A stretch of DNA of 64,000 nt from Congzhengia minquanensis (GCF_014384785.1 NZ_JACRSU010000003.1:124001-188000); one strand, 5' to 3'. Positions 34,565 to 43,982 are shown, counted from the stretch's first letter. Notes: generated from the sequence alone by a model not told the origin. Translations and numbers: made by a program.

Positions 34565-35575
34565 ATGTTAAAAATAGGATTAATCGGCTGCGGCGGCATG
34601 GGGAGCGTTCATGCCAACAGCTGGATTGCGTTAGGCGATAAGGTGCAGCTTGCGGCAATTGCAGACCCTCAGCCGGAGAAAGCCAAAGAATTCTGCGAAA
34701 AAACTGGTGCGAAGCTTTATCCCGACGGAGAAGCCCTTTTGGCGAACGAGCAGCAGTTAGACATTATTGATGTTTGCGTACCTACGTTTTTGCACACACG
34801 TTATGCGGTGGCTGCCATGGAAAAGGGCATGAACGTGTTCTGTGAAAAGCCCCTTTGCTTAAACCGGGAAGAGGCCGAGCTGCTGCTTGAAACAAAGGAG
34901 AAAACCGGCATGAAGTTCCAGGTGGGACAGGTTATCCGCTTTTGGGACGAATATTGTTATGTAAAACATGCGGCGGAAAGCGGCGAATTTGGCAAGGTGC
35001 TGTCCGGCGTGTTTACAAGGCTTTCCCCCAATCCCAAGTGGTCTTGGGAGAACTGGTTTAACGACTACACCAGAAGCGGAACCATGGCGTTAGACCTTCA
35101 TGTTCACGATGTAGACTTTATCCGTTATCTGATGGGCAGAGAGCCGGACGGTTTTCACACCGACTGCACAAGGGACGCTGACGGCGTAATTCAGCAGATT
35201 TTTACATGCTTTCAATATGGCGACGCGGTTTTCACGGCGGAAGGCTGCTGGGATTACCCGGATTGTTTCCCGTTTTCCATGGCGTTCCGCGTGAAGTTTG
35301 AAAAGGCCACTGTTACTTATAAAAGCGACGAAAAGCTGATGGTGTATCCCGTGGCTGGTGAAGCTTATGAGCCGGAGCTTGATAAAATGAAAGCGGAAGG
35401 CAAAGAAAGCGGCATAAACGTGTCTAACCAGGGGGCATACACAAACGAATTGCGCTTTTTTGCGGACTTTGTATCAACAGGCGCGAAGCAGGAAATTGCG
35501 CCGCTGTCTGAAGGCGTCAAATCCGTTCTTTTAGCCCTAAAAGAAATCGATGCTGCAGGCGGAGCAAAAATTTGA
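34565..35575 (+). CDS. Gfo/Idh/MocA family NAD(P)-dependent oxidoreductase
   Basis: 336 residues. The N-terminal dinucleotide fold GLIGCGGMGSVHANSW, the catalytic EKPLCLNREEAELLL with its lysine, and DLHVHDVDFIRYLMG in the C-terminal substrate domain are typical. Family members oxidise sugars, inositols and their derivatives. It belongs by position to the AraC-controlled sugar cluster. ACGGAGGCG lies before the ATG. Confidence 0.93.
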   Translation: MLKIGLIGCGGMGSVHANSWIALGDKVQLAAIADPQPEKAKEFCEKTGAKLYPDGEALLANEQQLDIIDVCVPTFLHTRYAVAAMEKGMNVFCEKPLCLNREEAELLLETKEKTGMKFQVGQVIRFWDEYCYVKHAAESGEFGKVLSGVFTRLSPNPKWSWENWFNDYTRSGTMALDLHVHDVDFIRYLMGREPDGFHTDCTRDADGVIQQIFTCFQYGDAVFTAEGCWDYPDCFPFSMAFRVKFEKATVTYKSDEKLMVYPVAGEAYEPELDKMKAEGKESGINVSNQGAYTNELRFFADFVSTGAKQEIAPLSEGVKSVLLALKEIDAAGGAKI

Positions 35576-35583
35576 AAAAAGTG

Positions 35584-35612
35584 TTGACAAGTGTAAAATT
35601 TAGTGCTATAAT
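35584..35612 (+). promoter_or_regulatory. Perfect consensus promoter of the T-box unit
   Basis: TTGACA (35584-35589), 17 bases, TATAAT (35607-35612), directly before the T-box leader. Confidence 0.85.
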
Positions 35613-35634
35613 TTAGTAGAATAAATTGAATAAA

Positions 35635-35928
35635 TAAAGACAAGGAAGAGAAGGAGTAAATTTCTTTATCTGTGCATAGAGAGAAGCGGACGGTGGAAGC
35701 GCTTTCACAGAGGGATTTTGAAGTAGTCTCGGAGTTGCGGACTGAACAAAGCGAACGGAACGTGGTTGCTTTTATTAGGCTCCGACGGAACAGTTTCCGC
35801 CGTAAAAAGGGAAAGCGGCATCGCGTTTGTTTGCTGTGTCGGTTGAGGTATAGTTGTAACGCTTCTATACGAAATTAGGTGGTATCACGAGTCATTCGTC
35901 CTAATGAAAGGATGAATGACTTTTTTTA
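35635..35928 (+). ncRNA. T-box leader, probable tRNA-Val specificity
   Basis: Canonical features appear in order: AAGGAGTAAA at the 5' base of stem I, the AGAGAG block, the GGTGGAAGC apical motif, the CTCGGAG block, the antiterminator T-box AGGTGGTATCACG (35877-35889) and a terminator hairpin. Aligning stem I with glyQS puts the specifier after TTTTGAA, as GTA at 35723-35725 (Val). The tRNA-end-pairing bases TGGT fit a discriminator A, as expected for tRNA-Val. The specifier call is by manual alignment only. Confidence 0.88.
35891..35927 (+). terminator. T-box terminator hairpin
   Basis: GTCATTCGTCC (35891-35901) and GGATGAATGAC (35910-35920) pair, then seven Ts. It competes with the antiterminator formed by the T-box sequence. 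Confidence 0.9.
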
Positions 35929-35960
35929 TTGGAATTTCACTTGTGAAGGAGATTATACAT

Positions 35961-37613
35961 ATGGAGCTTTTAGACAATTACATGCCGCAAACATCCTTTT
36001 CCAGCTATGAGGAGTTTGCGGAAAAATTCAAAATCAACGTGCCGGAAAACTTCGATTTTGCACGGGATATTGTAGATCAATGGGCACAGCTCGAACCGGA
36101 AAAGAAAGCCCTTGTTTACTGTGACGACAACGGTTTTGAACGTACGTTTACGTTCACCGAGGTTTCGGAGCGTTCTAAGCGCATGGCACAATATTTTGTA
36201 TCATTGGGCATTGGGCCGGGTGACCGAGTAATTACCCTGCTGCGCCGCAGATGGGAATATTGGATTATTGCCGTGGCCCTGCACAGAATGGGAGCGGTGC
36301 TGGTGCCTGCCTCGATTCAGCTCACCACAAAGGACATCTCTTATCGCATTGACAGCGCCGAGGCAAAAATGCTTATCGCCATTGACGATGAGTTTGTCCG
36401 CGCACAGATTGCGCCTTTAAAAGATCAATGTGAAACGCTGCATCATATTTTAATCGTGGGCGACAGCCCGGTTACGGACTACCACGATTTTAACAACGAA
36501 TATCCTGAATTTGATTTGTACGACCAGCCGGTGAACAGAACGAACGACGACGAAATGGTAATTTATTTTACCTCCGGCACGTCGGGATATCCGAAAATGG
36601 CCATTCACAACCGCACATACCCCTTAGGCCACATCACCACGGCAAAATATATGCAGCGCGTGTTAAACAACGGCCTGCATTTAACCCAGGCGGACAGCGG
36701 CTGGGCAAAATTCGGCTGGGGCAACATCTACGGACAGTGGATTTGCGGAACGGCAATTTTTGGCTACGACCCCATTCGGTTCGATGCAGGGCACTTTTTA
36801 GAAACCATTCAGAAACACAGGCCCACCACGATCTGCGTGCCGCCCACCATGTACCGTTTGATGCTGCATCACGGAATTGAGGCAAAACAGTTTGAATCTG
36901 TTACATGGTTTGCAACGGCGGGGGAGCCGCTGTCTGACGAAGTGAACAGGGAGTGGAAAAGCATAACAGGGCAGGACATTCACGTTGGGTTTGGCCAGAG
37001 CGAAGGCTCGCCCATCTGCTGCACCTTTGAATGGCTGGAGGTACGCCCCGGCTCCATGGGCAGGCCGTCGCCCCTTTATGATGTAAGAATTTTAGCCGCC
37101 GACGGCGGATATTGCGATGCCGGCGAGGAGGGCGAAATTGTTATCATTCCGGCAGAAAAACAGGTGGGGCTTCTGTCGAAATATTCTTTAAACAAGGAGC
37201 AATTCCAGCCCTTGCAGGGCGGCGTTTACCACACCGGTGACATTGCCTATAAGGACACAGACGGCTACTTTTACTATGTCTGCCGCAACGACGATATGAT
37301 TAAATCCTCAGGCTACCGCATAGGGCCCTATGAAATTGAAAGCGTGTTAAACACCCATCCTGCGGTTAAGGAAAGCGCAATTGTTGGCGTGCCGGACGAA
37401 ATCCGCGGCCAGTTAATTTGTGCCATTATTGTTCTGCACGATGGATTTGCCCCGTCGGCTGAACTGACAAAAGAGCTTCAGGCTCACGTTAAAAAGAATA
37501 CCGCGCCTTATAAATATCCCCGCGTGGTGAAATATTTTCACGATATTCCCAAGACAACATCGGGAAAAATTATGCGGAAGGACTTAAAAAAGCTGGCAGA
37601 AAGCATTGATTAA
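35961..37613 (+). CDS. Acyl-CoA synthetase (AMP-forming), medium/branched-chain type
   Basis: 550 residues of the ANL superfamily. It activates a carboxylate to acyl-AMP and then acyl-CoA. Motifs seen are YFTSGTSGYPKM (phosphate loop), FGQSEGSP, YHTGDIAYKD, KSSGYRIGPYEIES (hinge) and the C-terminal catalytic lysine region KTTSGKIMRKDLK. GAAGGAG lies nine bases before the ATG. It is the only gene downstream of a T-box with a Val-type specifier, which suggests isobutyrate or a related branched acid as substrate; that is inferred. Acetate or another short acid is possible. Confidence 0.88.
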   Translation: MELLDNYMPQTSFSSYEEFAEKFKINVPENFDFARDIVDQWAQLEPEKKALVYCDDNGFERTFTFTEVSERSKRMAQYFVSLGIGPGDRVITLLRRRWEYWIIAVALHRMGAVLVPASIQLTTKDISYRIDSAEAKMLIAIDDEFVRAQIAPLKDQCETLHHILIVGDSPVTDYHDFNNEYPEFDLYDQPVNRTNDDEMVIYFTSGTSGYPKMAIHNRTYPLGHITTAKYMQRVLNNGLHLTQADSGWAKFGWGNIYGQWICGTAIFGYDPIRFDAGHFLETIQKHRPTTICVPPTMYRLMLHHGIEAKQFESVTWFATAGEPLSDEVNREWKSITGQDIHVGFGQSEGSPICCTFEWLEVRPGSMGRPSPLYDVRILAADGGYCDAGEEGEIVIIPAEKQVGLLSKYSLNKEQFQPLQGGVYHTGDIAYKDTDGYFYYVCRNDDMIKSSGYRIGPYEIESVLNTHPAVKESAIVGVPDEIRGQLICAIIVLHDGFAPSAELTKELQAHVKKNTAPYKYPRVVKYFHDIPKTTSGKIMRKDLKKLAESID

Positions 37614-37650
37614 TCAAAAACACGGCACTTTTAAAGTGCCGTGTTTTTAA
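37614..37650. terminator. Bidirectional terminator
   Basis: AAAACACGGCACTT and AAGTGCCGTGTTTT form a long stem between the acyl-CoA synthetase and the converging acetyltransferase genes. Confidence 0.88.
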
Positions 37651-38225
37651 ATCCTCATTTTTATCACTTTTGCAGGCACGCCTGCCGCCACGCTGTAAGG
37701 CGGAATGTCCTTCGTCACAACGGCGCCGGCGGCAATGACAGCGCCTTTTCCAATTGTGACGCCTGCGGTGATATTCACTCTGCCTGCAATCCACACGTCG
37801 TCATGAATGGTAATGGGAGCGGGCCGAATTCCCTGCTTGCAGATGGGTGTGTTTACATCATCAAACACGTGGTTCCCTGCAATCATCATGGCGTTTGCGG
37901 CAATGCGCACGTTGCTGCCGATGGTCACCTGTCCCTCTTTGCCATATCCCACAATGGTGCAGTTGGCGTTCACCGAGCTTCCGCAGCCAATGGAAACGTC
38001 CCCCTGAATTGCCGTGTTATAAGAAACCGAGGTGCCGGCGCCAATGGAAATTGTGCCGCCTTTTGGGTTGATTCTGCTTTCAGGGCTGATGCGGCAGGTT
38101 TTGTGAACCGTCACATTTTTGTGGCGCAGGGCCAAACGCCGCCCAAACCAGCAGCTTATTTTCTGACCTCTTGTTTTGTTCTGCTGGTATGACACGCCGC
38201 CGTCCAGCCAGATCCAAATGCTCAT
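37647..38225 (-). CDS. Hexapeptide-repeat (LbH) acetyltransferase
   Basis: 192 residues. Repeated [LIV]-G-x4 hexads (SIGAGTSVSYNT, SIGCGSSVNANC, TIGSNVRIAANAM, TIGKGAVIAAGAV) build a left-handed beta helix. The catalytic histidine region GNHVFDDVNTPI and the C-terminal DIPPYSVAAGVPAKVIK are as in CatB/maltose-acetyltransferase relatives. These acetylate sugars. Its start overlaps the stop of the propeller gene by four bases, so the two are translationally coupled. Confidence 0.88.
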   Translation of the reverse strand: MSIWIWLDGGVSYQQNKTRGQKISCWFGRRLALRHKNVTVHKTCRISPESRINPKGGTISIGAGTSVSYNTAIQGDVSIGCGSSVNANCTIVGYGKEGQVTIGSNVRIAANAMMIAGNHVFDDVNTPICKQGIRPAPITIHDDVWIAGRVNITAGVTIGKGAVIAAGAVVTKDIPPYSVAAGVPAKVIKMRI

Positions 38226-39442
38226 AGTTCCACGCTCCCCATGTCAAGCTCATAAAGCTGGGAGTTTTCACCGCACATCACGTTAAACAAAAGCTTTGAG
38301 CCGTCGGCGTTAAACACAGGGTGGTGGCAGATAAAATGGCGGTTGCGGCCTGGGGGCACCGCCTCGCGGTTTTTACAAGGGATGTGATAACATTTTTTTA
38401 TTTCGTCGCTTCTTTTGTCAATAAACAAAAGCTGTCCCTGTCCGTCGGGCGTTTTGCGGCTGTCGGTCACAATCAAATTATAATCTGCTGGGCTGATGGA
38501 CGGATGCCCGCCGGTTTGGACTTTGCTGATTTTTGTGTAGCCCGTGCCGTCATAGTTTACCATGGCAAGGCACATTTTCGTTTCGTCGCCGGGCACCGGG
38601 CCATATCCCAAAAGATGCTTCCCGTCCGGGTGCCAGCCCCAATGAACACCGGGGCGATTGTAGCTTAAATCCACCGCCATATGAAGTTCTGTAAAATCGC
38701 GGTTTGCAGTGAACACATAGCCAATGCGCGGCTCGCGCCGGACGTTTTTCACCGTGTGGTTGCCGAAGTAAAACAAACATTTGTCTCCCTGGCGGTTCCA
38801 GCGCAGGCAGTAACACATTAGGGTAAGCCCGTCGCTTTGGCCGTAGATCTGTTTCATTTCCCGGTCGGTTTCCAAAAGCCGGTTTTTGTGCACGTGGCTG
38901 TTTAACACATCATTCACCGATAAGATCAGCTTTCTGGTACCCTTGTCCATGTCATATTGAAACAAGCCGTGCTCATTCCGCGCCTGAAAGGGAAAGGGCG
39001 CGTCCTCCGGATGATATTCCAGCGTGCCATAGCCTGCGGCATACAACATTCCCATAAAGCCCGAAACAATTGGGCCGCCGTCAGTCGGGGCGCCCTCCAT
39101 GTCGCCTGCTACGCGTGTTTCTAGTCCGGTGGAAAGCTCTCTGCGCACAATATACGGCACGGTGTTTGTACCGCTCTGGTAATATACAAACCGGCAGTCG
39201 GGACTCCAGGTCTGCCAAAAACCCGTGTGGAAAAAGCTGGACGAATATTTGTTTTCGCCGAAGCTGTCCACAACTTTGCCATCGTTATCGGCAATATAAA
39301 CCTTGCCCGTTCCCGTTTCAAAGTCTGCCGCTGCAAAAAGCAGCCTGCCGGAGCCGTCCGGCGCATATGGATTCAGCGTATAATAACTGTGCACGCTCCA
39401 CTTGTCTAACGTTACCCGCCGTTTCATTTCCCTGTAAAGCAT
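38222..39442 (-). CDS. Beta-propeller protein, TolB/oligogalacturonate-lyase-like
   Basis: 406 residues, no signal peptide. Repeated WD40-like blades are visible (FWQTWSPDCRFVYYQSG, VHWGWHPDGKHLLGYG, HPSISPADYNLIVTDS, HPVFNADGSKLLFN). The layout resembles cytoplasmic family 22 oligogalacturonate lyases, but I cannot confirm their metal-binding residues. The ATG at 39442 with GTGGGG upstream is preferred over a GTG at 39454. Coupled to the downstream acetyltransferase. Confidence 0.65.
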   Translation of the reverse strand: MLYREMKRRVTLDKWSVHSYYTLNPYAPDGSGRLLFAAADFETGTGKVYIADNDGKVVDSFGENKYSSSFFHTGFWQTWSPDCRFVYYQSGTNTVPYIVRRELSTGLETRVAGDMEGAPTDGGPIVSGFMGMLYAAGYGTLEYHPEDAPFPFQARNEHGLFQYDMDKGTRKLILSVNDVLNSHVHKNRLLETDREMKQIYGQSDGLTLMCYCLRWNRQGDKCLFYFGNHTVKNVRREPRIGYVFTANRDFTELHMAVDLSYNRPGVHWGWHPDGKHLLGYGPVPGDETKMCLAMVNYDGTGYTKISKVQTGGHPSISPADYNLIVTDSRKTPDGQGQLLFIDKRSDEIKKCYHIPCKNREAVPPGRNRHFICHHPVFNADGSKLLFNVMCGENSQLYELDMGSVEL

Positions 39443-39536
39443 ATCAATCCCCACGCTTTCATTGATTTCATAACCTCATTATATTCAACCGATTTTTAAA
39501 ATTATATCGAAATATTGTCTAAAATTTTTATTATCT

Positions 39537-39571
39537 TGCGAAAAACGGCGGACAACTACTTGCCGCCGTTT
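39537..39571 (-). terminator. Terminator of pflB-pflA
   Basis: AAACGGCGG (39571-39563 on the minus strand) pairs with CCGCCGTTT (39551-39543). The stem overlaps the last codons of pflA and is followed by Ts. Confidence 0.75.
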
Positions 39572-40263
39572 AAAACTTCATTTAATTTTTTCATTGTGTC
39601 TGTTTCCGGCTGATGATATGAAACAAATGGAAAAGGAATTCCCATAGTTTCATACTTTTGTGCGCACAGTTTGCGGAATGGCAAAAGTTCAACCTTTTGA
39701 ACGCAGGTTTTGTCTGAAAGGAGCGATTTTAACCGCAAAATATTTTCTGCTGTGTCGTTTAAGCCGCCGACTACCACGTGACGGACCCAGCAGGGAATTT
39801 GCCGTTTTTCAAGCTCATCTAAAAATGAAAGGGGGGCGTTCATTCCGCAGCCGATGTGGGTGCGGTAAGAGTGGTCGTCGGTCATTTTTATGTCTAAAAG
39901 CACCAAGTCGCAGAAGTCAAGGAGTTTTAATGCCCCATCGGTTAAAATGCTGCCCGAGGTATCCAGTGCGGTGTGAATTCCGTTTTTCTTGCACAGTTTT
40001 AATAGCGCTGTCACAAATTCAGCCTGTAAAAGCGGCTCGCCGCCGGAAACGGTAACGCCGCCATTTTGGCCGAAATATGCTTTGCACCTTAAAATTTTTT
40101 CTAAAATCTCCTCCGGGGTGAACTCGTTAAAATCTCCCCGGCACACGTCAATATTGTGGCAATAGCCGCAGTGCAGATTGCAGCCGTGCAAAAATACCAC
40201 AAACCGCACCCCCGGCCCGTCTAACGTGCCGAGGGACTGAAAGCTGTGAATTTTTCCGGTCAT
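39556..40263 (-). CDS. pflA: Pyruvate formate-lyase activating enzyme
   Basis: 235 residues, radical SAM. The cluster motif is HGCNLHCGYCHN (C-x3-C-x2-C). GGVTVSGGEPLLQ and LLDIKMTDDHSY are typical of PFL activases, which install the glycyl radical on PflB. It lies 16 bases downstream of pflB and is co-transcribed with it. Confidence 0.96.
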   Translation of the reverse strand: MTGKIHSFQSLGTLDGPGVRFVVFLHGCNLHCGYCHNIDVCRGDFNEFTPEEILEKILRCKAYFGQNGGVTVSGGEPLLQAEFVTALLKLCKKNGIHTALDTSGSILTDGALKLLDFCDLVLLDIKMTDDHSYRTHIGCGMNAPLSFLDELEKRQIPCWVRHVVVGGLNDTAENILRLKSLLSDKTCVQKVELLPFRKLCAQKYETMGIPFPFVSYHQPETDTMKKLNEVLNGGK

Positions 40264-40279
40264 AGCTTGCCTCCGTAAG

Positions 40280-42508
40280 TTACAACGACATGTGGAACGT
40301 GCGGCTGATCACTTCTTTTTGCTGTTCCCGGGAAAGCTTGTGAAAGTTTACCGCATAGCCTGACACACGAATCGTCATATTCGGATAGGCAGCCGGGTCG
40401 TTATACGCCTCTATCAGCTGTTCCTTTGTCATTACATTTACGTTAATGTGGTGGGCGCGTTTTGCAAAATATCCCTTTAAAATGGAAACCAGGTTGCCGC
40501 AGCGTTCCTCATCGGTTTTGCCCAGCGAGTCGGGCACAATGGAAAAGGTGTTGGAGATTCCGTCGCGGCATGCTTCATAGGGCAGCTTGGCCACAGAGTT
40601 TAACGATGCCAGCGCACCGTTGGTTTCCCGGTTGTGCATAGGGTTCGCGCCGGGTGCGAACGGTTCGCCGCTTTTTCTGCCGTCAGGCGTTGCGGCGGTT
40701 TTTTTGCCATACACCACGTTAGACGTGATGGTGAGCACAGATAGGGTGTGAATTGCCCCGCGGTAGGCCGGGGTTTTGCGCAGCTCGGAAATGGTTTCTT
40801 CCACCATTTGTTTTGCAATGAAATCTACGCGGTCGTCGTCGTTTCCAAACTTGGGAAAATCGCCGGTAGTTTCAAAGTCTACAATATAGCCGTCTTCATT
40901 TCGAATCGGGCGCACCTTTGCATATTGAATGGCGCTCAGCGAGTCTGCCAAAACAGACAGACCGGCAACGCCAAAGGCCATAAAACGTTCCACATCGGTG
41001 TCGTGCAGGGCCATTTGAATTTTTTCGTAGGCATATTTGTCGTGCATGCAGTGAATGACGTTCATTGTGTTGACATAAAGCCTGCACAGCCATGCGCGGT
41101 AGCGGCGGAACCGCTCCATTACTTTATCATAGTCTAAGAATTCCTCGGGATAAACGTCTTCTTTCGGTCCTAAGGAAATGCCGCTCATGGGGTCTGTTCC
41201 TCCGTTTAAGCTTAAAAGCAGCAGCTTTGGCAGGTTGCACCGCGCCCCAAAAAACTGCATCTGCTTGCCGACTTTCATGGCGGAAACACAGCAGGCAATG
41301 GCGTAGTCGTCGCCATAAATGGGACGCATTACGTCGTCGTTTTCATATTGAATGGAATTGGTTTTTACAGACACCTTTGCGCAGAATTTCGAAAACCCTT
41401 CGGGCTGGCTGTTTGACCATAAAACCGTCAGGTTCGGTTCTGCCGACGGGCCTAAGTTAAACAGGGTGTTTAACATGCGAAAGCTGTTTTTGGTAACCAA
41501 AGTTCTGCCGTCTTCCCCCATGCCGCCCAAGCCTTCGGTAATCCACATGGGGTCGCCGCCGAACAGCTCGTTATAGGCGGGGGTTCTTAAGTGCCTTGCC
41601 ATGCGCAGTTTCATAACAAAATCGTCCATCAATTCCTGGGCCTGTTCTTCGGTTAGAGAGCCGTTGTTTAAATCCCGTTCAATGTAAATATCTAAAAAGG
41701 TGCTTGTTCTGCCCAGGGACATTGCAGCGCCGTTTTGTTCTTTAATGGCGCCTAAGTATCCGAAATAGAGCCACTGAATGGCCTCTTTTGCAGTTTCAGC
41801 AGGACGGCTGATGTCAAACCCATAGGAGGCGGCCATGGTTTTTAAACGTTTTAAAAAGTCAATCTGGCGGAAAACTTCCTCCCGCAGTTTAATGGTGTCT
41901 TCCGTCATATCCTTTTGCGCCAAAAGGTTGTTATCCTTTTCTTTTTCTGAAATTAAACGGTCAACGCCGTAAAGCGCCACCCTCCGGTAGTCGCCGATAA
42001 TTCTGCCACGGCCGTAGGCGTCGGGAAGACCGGTAATAACGCCGCTTTTTCTTGCACGGCGCATTTCGTCGGTGTACACGCGGAACACACCGTCGTTGTG
42101 GGTGGTTCTATATTGAAACTCAGTTTCAATTTTATCGGAAAGCTCATAGCCATAGCTTTTACAGGCCTCGCGGGACATGCGAATTCCACCGAACGGATTC
42201 ACCGCGCGCTTTAAGGGCGCGTCGGTCTGAAGACCTACAATCAGCTCATTTTCCTTATCAAGATAGCCTGCGGCAAACGTGTCTAAAGACGACACGGTTT
42301 CTGTGTCTACATCTAAAACGCCGCCTTTTTCCCGTTCTTTTGCGAGCAAGTTATTTAATTTTTCGTTTAATTTTTTCGTTCTGTCTGTGGGGCCTGATAA
42401 AAAGTCTGCTCCGCCTGCATAAGGTGAATAGTTTTTCTGGATAAAATCACGCACGTCAATGGTGTCTTTCCAGTTTCCGGATTGAAAATTCCTCCATGCT
42501 TGAATCAT
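40280..42508 (-). CDS. pflB: Formate C-acetyltransferase (pyruvate formate-lyase)
   Basis: 742 residues. It converts pyruvate and CoA to acetyl-CoA and formate under anaerobiosis. The adjacent catalytic cysteines are C406 and C407 ([13 protein letters not shown]), and the radical glycine is G717 in [13 protein letters not shown]. The Cys-Cys pair separates it from glycerol and choline glycyl-radical enzymes. AGGAGGAAC precedes the ATG. It is controlled by a ZTP riboswitch and supplies one-carbon units as formate. Confidence 0.97.
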   Translation of the reverse strand: MIQAWRNFQSGNWKDTIDVRDFIQKNYSPYAGGADFLSGPTDRTKKLNEKLNNLLAKEREKGGVLDVDTETVSSLDTFAAGYLDKENELIVGLQTDAPLKRAVNPFGGIRMSREACKSYGYELSDKIETEFQYRTTHNDGVFRVYTDEMRRARKSGVITGLPDAYGRGRIIGDYRRVALYGVDRLISEKEKDNNLLAQKDMTEDTIKLREEVFRQIDFLKRLKTMAASYGFDISRPAETAKEAIQWLYFGYLGAIKEQNGAAMSLGRTSTFLDIYIERDLNNGSLTEEQAQELMDDFVMKLRMARHLRTPAYNELFGGDPMWITEGLGGMGEDGRTLVTKNSFRMLNTLFNLGPSAEPNLTVLWSNSQPEGFSKFCAKVSVKTNSIQYENDDVMRPIYGDDYAIACCVSAMKVGKQMQFFGARCNLPKLLLLSLNGGTDPMSGISLGPKEDVYPEEFLDYDKVMERFRRYRAWLCRLYVNTMNVIHCMHDKYAYEKIQMALHDTDVERFMAFGVAGLSVLADSLSAIQYAKVRPIRNEDGYIVDFETTGDFPKFGNDDDRVDFIAKQMVEETISELRKTPAYRGAIHTLSVLTITSNVVYGKKTAATPDGRKSGEPFAPGANPMHNRETNGALASLNSVAKLPYEACRDGISNTFSIVPDSLGKTDEERCGNLVSILKGYFAKRAHHINVNVMTKEQLIEAYNDPAAYPNMTIRVSGYAVNFHKLSREQQKEVISRTFHMSL

Positions 42509-42533
42509 GTTTGTTCCTCCTTTTTTAAGTAAA

Positions 42534-42563
42534 CAAAAAACAGACTCACAAAATGTGAATCTG
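42534..42563 (-). terminator. ZTP-riboswitch terminator
   Basis: CAGATTCAC (42563-42555 on the minus strand), loop of five, GTGAGTCTG (42549-42541), then a T-run. It sits just before the pflB ribosome site. Confidence 0.85.
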
Positions 42564-42632
42564 CCCAGACGGTCGGCTATTTTTTACTTTTGTGCTCCCC
42601 GTGGTAAACTCCACTCATCCGTCAGTCACACA
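42562..42632 (-). ncRNA. ZTP (pfl motif) riboswitch
   Basis: Minus strand blocks: UGACUGACGG, GUGGAGUUUACCACGGGGAGC, then after a short linker CCGACCGUCUGGGCA. This is the two-subdomain pattern of the pfl RNA, which binds the purine intermediate ZMP/ZTP that builds up when 10-formyl-tetrahydrofolate is short. Ligand binding prevents the terminator, turning on pflB. The motif is named for this gene context. Confidence 0.92.
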
Positions 42633-42653
42633 AAAACTTGTATTACGCAGATT

Positions 42654-42682
42654 ATGATACCATATATATTGTGCTTTGTCAA
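42654..42682 (-). promoter_or_regulatory. Promoter of the ZTP riboswitch-pfl operon
   Basis: Minus strand: TTGACA (42682-42677), 17 bases, TATCAT (42659-42654). Confidence 0.75.
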
Positions 42683-42746
42683 GGGATAGGCAAAAGATTT
42701 TTAGAAATACATATACAAAAACCAGAAGCACGCCAACAAATTTTTC

Positions 42747-42775
42747 TTGACATTTTCACAAAGATTTGCTATAAT
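42747..42775 (+). promoter_or_regulatory. Perfect consensus promoter of tRNA-Ser
   Basis: TTGACA (42747-42752), 17 bases, TATAAT (42770-42775), 25 bases before the tRNA. Confidence 0.85.
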
Positions 42776-42799
42776 ATTTTTTGTGTGATTAAAGCACAT

Positions 42800-42891
42800 G
42801 GAGAGGTGGCTGAGCTGGCCTAAGGCGCACGATTGGAAATCGTGTGAACGTTAATAGCGTTCCGAGGGTTCGAATCCCTCCCTCTCCGCCA
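42800..42891 (+). tRNA. tRNA-Ser (anticodon GGA)
   Basis: 92 bases including an encoded CCA. The acceptor stem is GGAGAGG with CCTCTCC and discriminator G. The anticodon stem-loop CACGA-TTGGAAA-TCGTG carries GGA at 42835-42837. A long variable arm (AACGTTAATAGCGTT) and the T arm GAGGGTTCGAATCCCTC mark a class II serine tRNA. Confidence 0.97.
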
Positions 42892-42900
42892 AATTGATTA

Positions 42901-42935
42901 TGACCTTTTGACAAATTTGTCAAAAGGTCATTTTT
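42901..42935 (+). terminator. Terminator of tRNA-Ser
   Basis: TGACCTTTTGACAAA (42901-42915) is followed at once by its complement (42916-42930) and five Ts. Confidence 0.85.
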
Positions 42936-42965
42936 GAATAGAACAAAATGAAGGAGTTGTGTGAA

Positions 42966-43982
42966 ATGGATAATAAAGAATGGTTCCGCAAAGCAGAATT
43001 TGGAATGATGGTTCATTTTGGGCTGTATTCTGTATTGGGCGGCGAATACCGCGGAACACGGGTCAAAACGTATGCGGAGTGGATTCAGTCCTACTGCGCG
43101 ATCCCCAACCGCGCGTATGACGAACTGACACGTGTATTCAATCCAATTTATTTTGATGCGGAGGAATGGATTCGTCTGGCAAAGGACTGCGGAATGCAAT
43201 ATTTTGTTATGACTTCGAAGCATCACGAGGGATTTGCCATGTATCACTCAAAAGCGGACAAGTTCAACGTGGTTGACGCCACGCCTTTTGGCCGGGACAT
43301 TACGGCGGAGCTGGCGGAGGCCTGTTATAAGCACGGGCTGAAATTCGGCCTTTATTATTCCCAGGAGCTTGACTGGCATGAGCCAAACGGAGGCGGCTAC
43401 ACCAACCACGAGCCTTGCGCAGGCGTGTCGTGGGACAATTCATGGGATTTTAAAGATGCGGAAAAAAAGAATTTTGACCGTTGCTTTGCAGAGAAAATTA
43501 AGCCCCAGGTGGAAGAGATTTTAACGGGTTACGGAGATTTGTGTTTAATCTGGTTCGACGTGCCCCACACCATTTCGCCGGCGCAGAGCCTGGAATTAAA
43601 CAACCTGGTAAAGCATTATCAGCCGAATTGCCTGATTAATTCCCGCATTGGCAACGGGGCTTATGACTATGTGTCTTTAGGGGACAACGAGATTCCTCAG
43701 GAGCCGCCGGAAGAGGCTCTGGAAAGCCAGAACATGAACGACCTTGCCGGCTATAAATTTTCGCCCTACGGCCTGTATGAAACAGCCGGAACCATGAACG
43801 ACAGCTGGGGATTTCGGTATTACGACCAAAACTGGAAAACGCCTGAGGCCATAGCGGAAAACCGGAAAAAGCTGAACAGTTTGGGCGTGAATTACCTTTT
43901 GAACATGGGGCCGGACGGTTTGGGAAGAATGCCTTCAATGGCTGTGGAAAATTTAAGAAAAGCAGCGGAATTGATGCAATAA
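42966..43982 (+). CDS. Alpha-L-fucosidase, glycoside hydrolase family 29
   Basis: 338 residues, without a signal peptide or C-terminal carbohydrate-binding domain. The catalytic barrel shows EFGMMVHFGLYSV, CGMQYFVMTSKHHEGF, YYSQELDWHEP and the nucleophile D198 in LCLIWFDVP. It hydrolyses alpha-fucosides, here in the cytoplasm. GAAGGAG is nine bases before the ATG at 42966. Tannase-like and DUF2264 genes follow on the same strand, suggesting a unit for plant or host glycan fragments. Confidence 0.9.
   Translation: MDNKEWFRKAEFGMMVHFGLYSVLGGEYRGTRVKTYAEWIQSYCAIPNRAYDELTRVFNPIYFDAEEWIRLAKDCGMQYFVMTSKHHEGFAMYHSKADKFNVVDATPFGRDITAELAEACYKHGLKFGLYYSQELDWHEPNGGGYTNHEPCAGVSWDNSWDFKDAEKKNFDRCFAEKIKPQVEEILTGYGDLCLIWFDVPHTISPAQSLELNNLVKHYQPNCLINSRIGNGAYDYVSLGDNEIPQEPPEEALESQNMNDLAGYKFSPYGLYETAGTMNDSWGFRYYDQNWKTPEAIAENRKKLNSLGVNYLLNMGPDGLGRMPSMAVENLRKAAELMQ

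Noticed and set aside
37641..38192. Rightward 183-codon frame opposite the acetyltransferase gene
   Set aside because: It is the antisense of hexapeptide repeats; the opposite strand has the clear protein family and coupling to its neighbour.
39070..39465. Rightward 131-codon frame opposite the beta-propeller gene
   Set aside because: Arg/Cys/Pro-rich antisense translation with no ribosome site or family resemblance.
42800..42891. tRNA-Ser as the integration site of the redox island
   Set aside because: The island starts about 4 kb away and I found no second copy of the tRNA 3' end at its borders.
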